Positions 1 through 5,634 of a DNA stretch of 6,486 bases are shown here, piece after piece. Every line of letters starts with the position of its first letter. Within the stretch, counting starts at the first letter, position 1. Below the pieces are notes generated by a model that did no database searches, was not told the origin of the DNA, and saw nothing but the letters and a program-made list of their open reading frames with translations. Source of the DNA: Verrucomicrobiota bacterium. Lineage in GTDB: Bacteria; Verrucomicrobiota; Verrucomicrobiia; Verrucomicrobiales; Akkermansiaceae. The stretch is from the NCBI GenBank assembly GCA_026397695.1, contig JAPLUJ010000235.1, positions 1 to 6,486 on the forward strand, written 5' to 3'. The position numbers were made by a program, and so were the translations under genes.

Positions 1-455
1 CCACCGCGGATGATGCCGCCGTCATCTACCGCTGCCTGCAGATCGGCGTGGTCCTGATCGCCGCCGGCACGCTGCTCGGCGGGGTGTGGGCCGCGCAGTC
101 GTGGGGCCGCTTCTGGGGCTGGGATCCGAAGGAGAATGGGGCGCTGCTCATCGTCCTGTGGTGTGCGCTCATCCTGCATGCCCGGTGGGGCGGCTTCATC
201 CGCCAGCGCGGCCTGATGGCCATGGCAATCTTCGGCAACGCCATCACCGCCTTCTCGTGGTTTGGCGTCAATATGTTAGGCGTGGGCCTGCATTCCTATG
301 GCTTCATGGACAAGGCCTTTCCGTGGCTCGTCGCCTTCGTCATCGCCCAAGGTGTGATGATCATCCTCAGCCGCCTGCCTGCCTCCAAATGGAGCAGCTT
401 CCGCAACGCCGAGCAGAGTGACCTCTCCGCCGCCGGTTTCAATGCCGCCGCGTAA
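1..455 (+). CDS. ccsA: Cytochrome c biogenesis protein CcsA/ResC type, C-terminal part (5' end outside window)
   Basis: This is an open frame entering from the left edge (first full codon at base 3) and ending at TAA 453-455, about 150 codons. It carries the tryptophan-rich haem-handling motif WGRFWGWDPKENGALL (about bases 102-149). After it come ALILHARWGG and FGVNMLGVGLHSYGF, which contain the conserved histidines of the CcsA family. Four hydrophobic stretches are visible: around the start, around LLIVLWCALIL, around AIFGNAITAFSWFGVNML, and near the C-terminus (WLVAFVIAQGVMIIL). CcsA-type proteins are integral membrane haem transporters/lyases of System II. They move haem outward and, with CcsB/ResB, attach it to CxxCH apocytochromes. 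Whether this one is fused to a CcsB domain cannot be told, because the N-terminal part is missing. The short Ala-rich tail after SKWSS is not family core. The family call is firm; the exact subtype is less so. Confidence 0.93.
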   Translation, partial: TADDAAVIYRCLQIGVVLIAAGTLLGGVWAAQSWGRFWGWDPKENGALLIVLWCALILHARWGGFIRQRGLMAMAIFGNAITAFSWFGVNMLGVGLHSYGFMDKAFPWLVAFVIAQGVMIILSRLPASKWSSFRNAEQSDLSAAGFNAAA

Positions 456-459
456 TCGG

Positions 460-493
460 GACAACCTGAGGTCCGATCGGACTTCAGGTTGTC
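460..493 (+). terminator. Strong hairpin after ccsA, probable transcription terminator
   Basis: The arms gacaacctgaggtccg (460-475) and cggacttcaggttgtc (478-493) pair over 16 positions with one G-U, around a tiny AT centre. The hairpin starts 5 bases after the ccsA stop. It has no run of Ts directly after it, only gttgttgtt about 8 bases on, so it is not a textbook rho-independent terminator. It could instead act as a 3'-end stabiliser or a bidirectional barrier. Confidence 0.6.
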
Positions 494-619
494 GCGGAGT
501 TGTTGTTAGCAGGATGGAAGATGGTGCCCTGCTCATGCTTATCCCGGAGGGATTAGAGCCGATAGCCAGGCACCGACCGACCTCAGGTGGATTTTTTGCT
601 CAAGCACGCGAATTCTTGT

Positions 620-634
620 TGCAATTCATTCTCA
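620..634 (+). promoter_or_regulatory. Putative Fur box upstream of feoA
   Basis: TGCAATTCATTCTCA matches the 7-1-7 Fur consensus TGATAATnATTATCA at 10 of 14 scored positions, with 6 of 7 in the right half. It ends 21 bases before the likely feoA start. Placement ahead of a ferrous-iron operon is what Fur repression would need. The identification is by eye. No convincing -35/-10 pair is visible beside it, and the Fur consensus of this phylum may differ. Confidence 0.4.
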
Positions 635-646
635 ACTAGCGATCTT

Positions 647-651
647 AAGGG
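647..651 (+). promoter_or_regulatory. Shine-Dalgarno-like AAGGG favouring the ATG at 656
   Basis: AAGGG lies 4 bases before the ATG at 656. The alternative in-frame ATG at 698, where the conserved FeoA core begins, is preceded only by GAGAG (689-693). This site is the reason for choosing the longer feoA start. Several other genes here (serS, ptsH, the small Cys peptide) have no clear SD, so absence of an SD does not exclude 698. Confidence 0.4.
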
Positions 652-655
652 CGGG

Positions 656-910
656 ATGGAACACGCGTCGGCAGCCGAATTTGGAAATGAGAGTGCCATG
701 ACCTTGAATCAGGTTGGAGTGGGGAGGGATGTGAGGATACGGGTTTTGCAGGGGCCGGGTTGTGATCGTCTGCGCGATCTCGGGTTTTGCGAGCAAGTGC
801 AGGTTCGCAAGCTTGCAGGCGGGCGGAATCCGATTTGTTCGGTGTGCGGCACGCGTCTGGCCATCAGTCGCGAACTGGCCGAGCAAGTGCTGGTGGCACC
901 AGTACTTTGA
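656..910 (+). CDS. feoA: FeoA, small SH3-like ferrous iron transport protein, with a CxxC pair
   Basis: FeoA is a small cytoplasmic protein that acts with FeoB in Fe(II) uptake. The family core starts at ATG 698 (MTLNQVGVG) and is 70 residues long, the usual FeoA size. It shows the RLRDLGF segment (family: RLxxLG) and the late TRLAISRELAEQVLV strand. The start at 656 adds 14 residues without family character but has the better ribosome site; 698 is a real alternative. The loop that in most FeoA proteins reads like APLGDP/RGY is replaced by RNPICSVCGTRL. With the Cys in GPGC and the one in GFCEQ this gives four cysteines in 70 residues, suggesting metal or Fe-S binding (inference). It is followed 17 bases later by feoB, clearly the same operon. 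A strong inverted repeat covers its last codons. Confidence 0.88.
   Translation: MEHASAAEFGNESAMTLNQVGVGRDVRIRVLQGPGCDRLRDLGFCEQVQVRKLAGGRNPICSVCGTRLAISRELAEQVLVAPVL
885..907 (+). repeat. Near-perfect inverted repeat at the feoA 3' end
   Basis: The arms AAGTGCTGGTG (885-895) and CACCAGTACTT (897-907) pair at all 11 positions with one G-T, around a single central base. The repeat ends on the base before the feoA stop codon. It is inside coding sequence (codons for Q-V-L-V-A-P-V-L). In RNA it would form a hairpin of about 10 pairs with a 3-base loop, 20 bases before the feoB start. Possible roles are attenuation, mRNA processing between feoA and feoB, or control of feoB translation. Confidence 0.5.
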
Positions 911-927
911 TTTGCCATATAGGTATC

Positions 928-2817
928 ATGCATGCCGCCTCTGAATCTCCATCGACCATCGCCCTGATCGGGAATCCTAACACCGGGAAAACCACGCTTT
1001 TCAATGCATTGACAGGGGCGAATGCGAAAATCGGGAATTATTCCGGCGTTACGGTGGACATCAAATCCGGTGAAACCTACACCCCCCACGGGAAGAAACT
1101 CCGGGTACTCGATTTGCCCGGTTGTTATTCGTTGCGTGCGCCGTCACCGGATGAACAAGTGGCAGTGGACGCGCTAACAGGAGATCTGCCTGGATACGCC
1201 AAACCGGACCTCGTGGTATGCGTGTTAGATGCCTCGAACCTCGAACGCCATCTCCAACTCGCGCTGCAAGTCATCGCCTTGCAAATCCCCACGATCCTCG
1301 CGCTGAACATGGTGGATATGGCGGAAAAATCCGGCTTGCGTTTGGATCCGGCGAAGCTTGCCGCAGAGCTCGGTGTGCCCGTTGTACCGATGCAAGCCAG
1401 CGCGGGCAAAGGGATCATCGAGTTGAAACAGGCGCTGAGATTTCCGTTCCCCTCCGCAGCGCATGCCATGTGGGTGCCCGGCACGGACGATGCGGAAGAC
1501 ACCCGGCGCACCTTCATTCGGAATCTGTGCGAACTGGCCGCCCGCCGCCCGGATGCCCACCAACTAACATTTGCGGACCAGCTCGATGATTGGTTGCTGC
1601 ATCCGGTGTGGGGTTGGGTGGCGTTTTTCGCCATCATGTTCGCGGTTTTCTGGGGGATTTTTTCCTTCGCGCGAATTCCGATGGGTTGGATCGAGTCCGC
1701 GCAGGGTGTGGTGGCCGGCGGGGTGGAATCCCTGATGCCAGCGGGTGATCTCCGTTCGCTGTTAGTCGATGGGGTGCTGGGCGGGGTCGGCGGGGTGGTG
1801 GTGTTTCTGCCACAGATCGTGCTGTTGTTTTTTTTCATCGGTCTGCTGGAAAGCTCGGGATACATGGCGCGTGCCGCCTATTTGATGGACGGGGTGATGT
1901 CCAGGGCGGGTCTCAGCGGCAAGGCCTTTCTGCCGCTGTTCAGTTCGTATGCATGCGCGATTCCCGGCGTGATGGCCAGCCGCACGATCGGCTCGGCCAA
2001 GGAACGGTTGGCCACCATTTTCATCGCGCCGTGGATGAGTTGCTCGGCCCGCCTGCCGGTGTATTTCCTGATCGTTCCGCTGCTGCTTCACGAAAACGAG
2101 GGTTCATGGAAACAAGCGCTCGTGTTGTTCGCCATCTACACGCTTGGCACGCTCAGTGCGTTCGTCGTGGCCCGCGTGTTGCGCCGCAAACTCGGCCCGG
2201 ATCACACGGCGCATCATTTCATGTTAGAGCTGCCGCCCTATCGTTGGCCGCAGTGGAGGTACATCTTCCGGCATGTGTTGGAACGCGGCGGATCGTTTGT
2301 GGCCAAGGCCGGCACCATCATCCTCGGGATTTCCATTCTGCTGTGGGCGCTCAGCACCTATCCGAAGGCGGATGGCGACGGTGCCGACGCCCTCGCGGCC
2401 AGCGCCATGGGCAGGATCGGTGCCGTGATCGAACCGGTGGTGAGACCGCTCGGGTTTGATGGCCGGGTTGGCACCGCCATTCTCACGTCGTTCGCCGCCC
2501 GCGAGGTTTTCAACTCGTCGTTGGCGGTGCTTTTCCGGGTGGATGAGGCGGCCGGCGAGGAGGCAACCCGCAACTCGCTGCGTGACCGGCTGGCACTGGC
2601 GAAATGGCCGGATGGCACGCCGTTGTTCACGCCGCTTTCGATAATTTCCTTGTTGGTGTTCTATATCTATGCGCTGCAATGCCTGCCGACATCCGTGGTC
2701 GTTGCCAAGGAAGCGGGGTCGTGGAAATGGGCGCTCGGGCAATTGGCATTCATGTCCGGCTTCGCGTATGCCGCCTCGCTGGGTGTTTTTCAAATCGGCA
2801 AACTCCTCGGATTCTAA
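928..2817 (+). CDS. feoB: FeoB, GTPase-coupled ferrous iron permease
   Basis: FeoB imports Fe(II) across the inner membrane. The 629-residue frame has an N-terminal G domain: G1 GNPNTGKTT (15-23), switch I GVTVD with Thr42, G3 DLPG (62-65), G4 NMVD (127-130) and G5 SAGKG (158-162). A helical spacer (about 170-222) leads to the membrane part from about 230. There the two gate repeats show FLPQIVLLFFFIGLLESSGYMARA (in parts, 293-316), SYACAIPGVMASRT (340-353, Cys343) and PWMSCSARLPVY (368-379, Cys372). ATG 928 is chosen because the G domain starts only 14 residues on; the open frame runs back to 787 but that would overlap feoA. At 629 residues it is shorter than E. coli FeoB (773) and carries SYACAIPG where many homologues have GFGCNVPA. 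The Cys peptide gene begins 1 base after its stop, so translational coupling is likely. Confidence 0.97.
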   Translation: MHAASESPSTIALIGNPNTGKTTLFNALTGANAKIGNYSGVTVDIKSGETYTPHGKKLRVLDLPGCYSLRAPSPDEQVAVDALTGDLPGYAKPDLVVCVLDASNLERHLQLALQVIALQIPTILALNMVDMAEKSGLRLDPAKLAAELGVPVVPMQASAGKGIIELKQALRFPFPSAAHAMWVPGTDDAEDTRRTFIRNLCELAARRPDAHQLTFADQLDDWLLHPVWGWVAFFAIMFAVFWGIFSFARIPMGWIESAQGVVAGGVESLMPAGDLRSLLVDGVLGGVGGVVVFLPQIVLLFFFIGLLESSGYMARAAYLMDGVMSRAGLSGKAFLPLFSSYACAIPGVMASRTIGSAKERLATIFIAPWMSCSARLPVYFLIVPLLLHENEGSWKQALVLFAIYTLGTLSAFVVARVLRRKLGPDHTAHHFMLELPPYRWPQWRYIFRHVLERGGSFVAKAGTIILGISILLWALSTYPKADGDGADALAASAMGRIGAVIEPVVRPLGFDGRVGTAILTSFAAREVFNSSLAVLFRVDEAAGEEATRNSLRDRLALAKWPDGTPLFTPLSIISLLVFYIYALQCLPTSVVVAKEAGSWKWALGQLAFMSGFAYAASLGVFQIGKLLGF

Positions 2818-2818
2818 C

Positions 2819-2944
2819 ATGGACTGGCAAACTCTCATCGCGGCCGGCATCGTGATCGTCACGCTCACGATCTTTCTTGTGAGACTCGTACGGCCGCAGC
2901 AACGCGGTGGTTGCGGCCACGACTGCGGTTGCGGGAAAAAGTGA
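2819..2944 (+). CDS. FeoB-associated Cys-rich membrane peptide (41 aa)
   Basis: This small gene starts 1 base after the feoB stop and encodes 41 residues. Residues 5-24 form one hydrophobic segment (TLIAAGIVIVTLTIFLVRLV). A basic stretch follows (R22, R25, R29), then a Cys tail with spacing C-x3-C-x-C (Cys32, Cys36, Cys38, plus His34), ending GKK. Small single-span proteins with a short Cys tail directly after feoB are a known family, usually named FeoB-associated Cys-rich membrane protein. The basic residues after the span predict a cytoplasmic Cys tail, which could receive or sense Fe(II) at the FeoB exit. The function is not established, so that is inference. There is no separate SD; it is probably translated by ribosomes finishing feoB. 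Confidence 0.85.
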   Translation: MDWQTLIAAGIVIVTLTIFLVRLVRPQQRGGCGHDCGCGKK

Positions 2945-2947
2945 TCT

Positions 2948-3214
2948 TCAATCCTCCTCGAACTTGCGGGCGATCAGTTCTCCGAGCGCTTCCATGGCGG
3001 CATCTGCGTCCGGGCCGTCGGAGCTCACATAAATCACCGACCCATGGCCCGCAGCCAGCATCATCAATCCCATGATGCTCTTGCCATCCACTTCCTCGCC
3101 GTCCTTTTCCACGAACACATTCGCTTCAAAACGATTCGCCATTTTGACGAATTGTGCAGCCGGCCGGGCGTGGATGCCGAGTTTGTTGAGGATGGTGAAT
3201 TCTTTCTTGGCCAT
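2948..3214 (-). CDS. ptsH: HPr phosphocarrier protein
   Basis: HPr is a small phosphocarrier of the PTS, phosphorylated by enzyme I on His15 and, in many phyla, by HPr kinase on Ser46. The 88-residue product fits the family length of 85-90. It has GIHARPA with His at exactly residue 15 and DGKSIMGLMMLAAG with Ser at exactly residue 46, so both phosphorylation sites are kept. ATG 3214 is chosen because it puts these residues in register; the open frame continues upstream to 3361 but that part has no HPr character. No clear SD precedes it. No other PTS gene is in the window, so its role may be regulatory (HprK/P-type control) rather than sugar transport; this is inference. The stop lies 3 bases from the stop of the convergent Feo peptide. 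Confidence 0.95.
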   Translation of the reverse strand: MAKKEFTILNKLGIHARPAAQFVKMANRFEANVFVEKDGEEVDGKSIMGLMMLAAGHGSVIYVSSDGPDADAAMEALGELIARKFEED

Positions 3215-3332
3215 GGAGAAGCGGCTCGTGCCGGGGAGAGAGTAGAAACTCCGCCCCCTGTCTCCAAGGTAAAAGTTCCACCCTGCGGACAGGAAATGCG
3301 GGCCGGCGTGGAACGGTGGGAATCCCGTTGAT

Positions 3333-3351
3333 TTCCCCGTTTCAAGGGGAG
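3333..3351 (-). terminator. Weak hairpin after the GH97 remnant
   Basis: TCCCC (3334-3338) and GGGGA (3346-3350) pair around a 7-base loop, with a possible extra G-U pair outside. It overlaps the stop codon of the GH97 remnant and lies upstream of ptsH. No T run follows on the minus strand. It could be a leftover terminator; evidence is thin. Confidence 0.2.
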
Positions 3352-4157
3352 TTCCTGGCACCCTTCATGACGCGGAAGCCACAGCCGCCGTTGGCTGGCA
3401 TGTTGATGACCAGCGGTTGTGCGGCATCCACCGTGAGCGGATCGGCGGCAATGCGCGTGTAGTCCATGGAACCCGCCACATTGCGGGTGAAAACCAGATT
3501 CACATTGTAGGCCGGCGATGGCGCGAAGGGTCCGAAGCCGAGATAGAATTCCTCAGCCAGCACGCCCTCGTGGGTGGCGATGTTAGGCCAGGTGCGTTGC
3601 ATGCCGCGCGGCGTGATGTCGCCATGATAACTGATGAGCAGGTGGCGTGCAGCGCAGTCGCGGGCGAGATCCTCGCGCAGGCGGTAGCGGGCCTGCACGT
3701 CGCTATCGAGAAAATCGACCTTGATGCCCTTGAAACCTTTGGCGACATACCAGTCGAGCTGGGTCCTGCGTTTTTCGGGGGTGTCGAGGTTGCACATGTG
3801 GTCCCAGCCATAGACGGCGATTTTTTTGCCAGCCGCGTAGGCTGTTAGTTGGGGAAACCACGGGGTGTCCATCCATTTTTCAGGCGGTCCGCCATACGGG
3901 GTTGCGAGGGCCAGGGCATTGTCGAATTCGAGATTCCCGGGCAAGGGACCGTGACGTCGGGTAATGATGCCCCATGGCGAGGGCGGCACCACGAGTTGGT
4001 CCTTGCGCTAAACGCGCAGGTTGGGGGACGAGCCGCCATCCGCGGCCAACACCAGCGTACCATCGGGAGAGGTCACCGACCAGGGAGCGCCCTGGGCGGC
4101 CGGCAGGCAACAAGCGATTGCGACAAGCGAAATCACATGGCGGCAATCACGGTTCAT
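3342..4157 (-). pseudogene. Degraded GH97-family glycoside hydrolase (alpha-glucosidase/galactosidase type)
   Basis: From ATG 4157 the frame reads a signal peptide (MNRDCRHVISLVAIACCLPAAQG, about 23 residues), then WSVTSPDGTLVLAAD, the usual GH97 N-terminal strand. An in-frame TAG (4010-4008) breaks it at LRV*RKDQLVVPPSPWGI. The same frame resumes and shows clear GH97 catalytic-barrel sequence: GFKGIKVDFLDSD (KVDF at 3722-3711), SYHGDITPRGMQRTWPN, THEGVLAEE and AGSMDYT (MDYT at 3467-3456). It ends with a strand resembling the family C-terminus (LTVDAAQPLVINMPANGGCGFRV). The whole is 271 codons, whereas GH97 enzymes are usually about 640-740 residues. Most of the N-terminal beta domain and first half of the barrel seem lost near 3945-3960, and the stretch after MDYT near 3455. 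The stop and the losses together argue for a dead gene; the 3992-3342 part alone has no export signal. Former role: periplasmic alpha-glycoside hydrolysis. Confidence 0.8.
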
Positions 4158-4313
4158 TTTAGGATATGTGTTAGAAATTGTTTTTCGGGATGCCCCTGCC
4201 TGCGGTTAGAGGACGGCGGAGGGTGGAAACTTCCCGGTGGTTCTCCAAGGCAATAGATCCGTCATGGGGCGGATGACTCGATCCTTCCACCGGAACTTGA
4301 CGCGTCCGTCATC

Positions 4314-4328
4314 GCCAGTGAAACTGGC
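4314..4328 (+). promoter_or_regulatory. Hairpin immediately upstream of the serS start codon
   Basis: GCCAGT (4314-4319) and ACTGGC (4323-4328) are perfectly complementary around a GAA loop, ending 6 bases before ATG 4335. The element occupies the place of an SD, which is otherwise absent. Two other inverted repeats lie upstream: GTCAT/ATGAC (4261-4277) and TGACG/CGTCA (4298-4311). It may modulate serS translation; no known riboswitch or T-box pattern is recognisable. Confidence 0.35.
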
Positions 4329-4334
4329 CGTGCC

Positions 4335-5612
4335 ATGCTTGATATCCGCGTCATCCGCGAAAACCCCGCCGCCGTCCAAGAGCGTCTCAAGAACCGGGGC
4401 GGCGACCACTGGAAACTGGTGGACGCCGTGCTCGCCTGCGACGAGACCCGCCGCAAGGCCGAGACCGACAAGCAACAACTGCAAAATTCCCGCAAGAACC
4501 TTTCCAAACAAATCGGCATGCTCAAGGGCCAGGGCGCGGACACCTCCGCCATCGAGACGGAAGTCCGCGCGATCAACGAGCAAATCTCCGCGCTCGATGC
4601 GGTGGCGGAGAACGCCTCCAGCGAACAAGCCCGGCTGCTGCTCAACATCCCGAACCTAACCCACGACGCCTGTCCGGTGGGCGTGGATGAAGCCGCAAAT
4701 CCGGTCGTCCGCGAATGGGGCAACAAGCCGGATATCGCAAACCCCAAAGACCACGTCGAACTCGCACTCCACCACGGCCTGATCGATTGGGACGGCGGCA
4801 TCCGCGTGGCGGGCTCCGGATTCGTCGTCTATCGCGGCAGGGGAGCCCGCCTGGAACGCGCCCTGCTCCAATTTTTGTTAGACACCCAGGTCTCCAACGG
4901 CTACGAGGAGGTGAATGTTCCGCACCTGGTCAAACGCGAGTGCATGGAGGGCACCGGCCAACTCCCGAAGTTTGAGGACGACATGTATGGTACGGACGCC
5001 GGCGCGGACGGCATCAACAATCTGTTTCTTGCGCCCACCGCCGAAGTGCCGGTCACCAATCTCTATCGGGACACGCTGCTCGCGGAGAGCGACCTGCCGG
5101 TGAAGATGGTGGCCTACACGCCGTGTTTCCGCCGCGAGGCGGGCTCCGCCGGCCGCGATAACAAGGGCATCATCCGCATGCACCAGTTCGACAAGGTGGA
5201 ACTCGTCCAAATCGTCCATCCGGACACCGGCTTCGAGGTGCTCGAGCAACTCACCGCGCATGCGGAATCGATCCTGCAACAACTCGGCCTGCACTACCGC
5301 GTCATCGAACTGTGCACCGGCGACGTCGGGTATTCCTCGGCCAAAACCTATGACATCGAAGTCTGGGCACCCGGCCACGGCAAGTACCTCGAGGTGTCGA
5401 GTTGCTCGTGTTTCACCGACTATCAGGCGCGCCGCATGCGGCTGCGCTTCAAGGACGCCGCAGGCAAAAACCGCTTCCCGCACACCCTCAACGGCTCCGG
5501 CACCGCCTTGCCGCGCCTCTACGTAGCACTGTTAGAGCAATGCCAGCAGGCGGACAGATCCATCCGCATCCCGCAAGCGCTGGTGCCGTATTTCGGCGCG
5601 GCCTTCTTGTGA
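4335..5612 (+). CDS. serS: Seryl-tRNA synthetase
   Basis: This cytoplasmic class II synthetase attaches serine to tRNA-Ser. The 425-residue product has normal SerRS length. It begins with the typical MLDIRVIRENPAAVQERL. A charged helical hairpin arm of about residues 28-105 follows, which binds the long variable arm of tRNA-Ser. The catalytic core shows the serine-binding TAE motif in TAEVPVTNLY (235-244), motif 2 CFRREAGSAGRDNKGIIRMHQF (264-285, written here across CFRREAG and its continuation), and motif 3 NGSGTALPRLYVALLE with its arginine at 394. Motif 3 reads GTALPR rather than the common GLAVGR; the invariant Arg and Glu are kept. The start is fixed by the family N-terminus. There is no SD; a hairpin lies just upstream. 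It diverges from the GH97 remnant and converges with the methyltransferase gene across 22 bases. Confidence 0.98.
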   Translation: MLDIRVIRENPAAVQERLKNRGGDHWKLVDAVLACDETRRKAETDKQQLQNSRKNLSKQIGMLKGQGADTSAIETEVRAINEQISALDAVAENASSEQARLLLNIPNLTHDACPVGVDEAANPVVREWGNKPDIANPKDHVELALHHGLIDWDGGIRVAGSGFVVYRGRGARLERALLQFLLDTQVSNGYEEVNVPHLVKRECMEGTGQLPKFEDDMYGTDAGADGINNLFLAPTAEVPVTNLYRDTLLAESDLPVKMVAYTPCFRREAGSAGRDNKGIIRMHQFDKVELVQIVHPDTGFEVLEQLTAHAESILQQLGLHYRVIELCTGDVGYSSAKTYDIEVWAPGHGKYLEVSSCSCFTDYQARRMRLRFKDAAGKNRFPHTLNGSGTALPRLYVALLEQCQQADRSIRIPQALVPYFGAAFL

Positions 5613-5634
5613 CCGGTGTGGACAGTCGGTGCTG

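Noticed and set aside
571..597. Rho-independent terminator before the T6 run
   Set aside because: Only a 4-pair stem (CACC/GGTG) with an 11-base loop can be drawn; too weak to call.
494..600. Riboswitch in the ccsA-feoA gap (fluoride-like GATGGTGCCC, or cobalamin-like GCCGATAGCCAGG)
   Set aside because: The fragments resemble single conserved pieces only; the remaining conserved blocks of either class are missing, and the downstream genes are iron transport.
790..891. Repeated 11-mer cGAGCAAGTGC inside feoA
   Set aside because: Two copies in different codon surroundings within one short gene; no array or spacing pattern, likely chance.
787..927. Upstream extension of the feoB frame to an ATG at 787
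   Set aside because: It would overlap most of feoA in another frame; the added residues have no FeoB character and the G1 motif sits correctly after ATG 928.
1125..1865. Minus-strand open frame of 246 codons opposite feoB
   Set aside because: Ser/Thr/Pro-rich shadow of the FeoB G domain and first membrane segments.
2224..2868. Minus-strand open frame of 214 codons opposite feoB
   Set aside because: Mirror of the GC-rich feoB coding strand; composition rich in Arg/Gly/Gln, no family likeness, and feoB motifs are on the other strand.
3215..3361. Longer ptsH start at 3361
   Set aside because: The 49 extra residues are unlike HPr, and only ATG 3214 puts the phosphorylatable His at 15 and Ser at 46.
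4158..4334. tRNA or T-box ahead of serS
   Set aside because: No cloverleaf or T-box sequence (such as the TGGNACCGCG block) is present; only short inverted repeats.
4878..5483. Minus-strand open frame of 201 codons opposite serS
   Set aside because: Antisense shadow of the SerRS catalytic core, which is intact on the plus strand.
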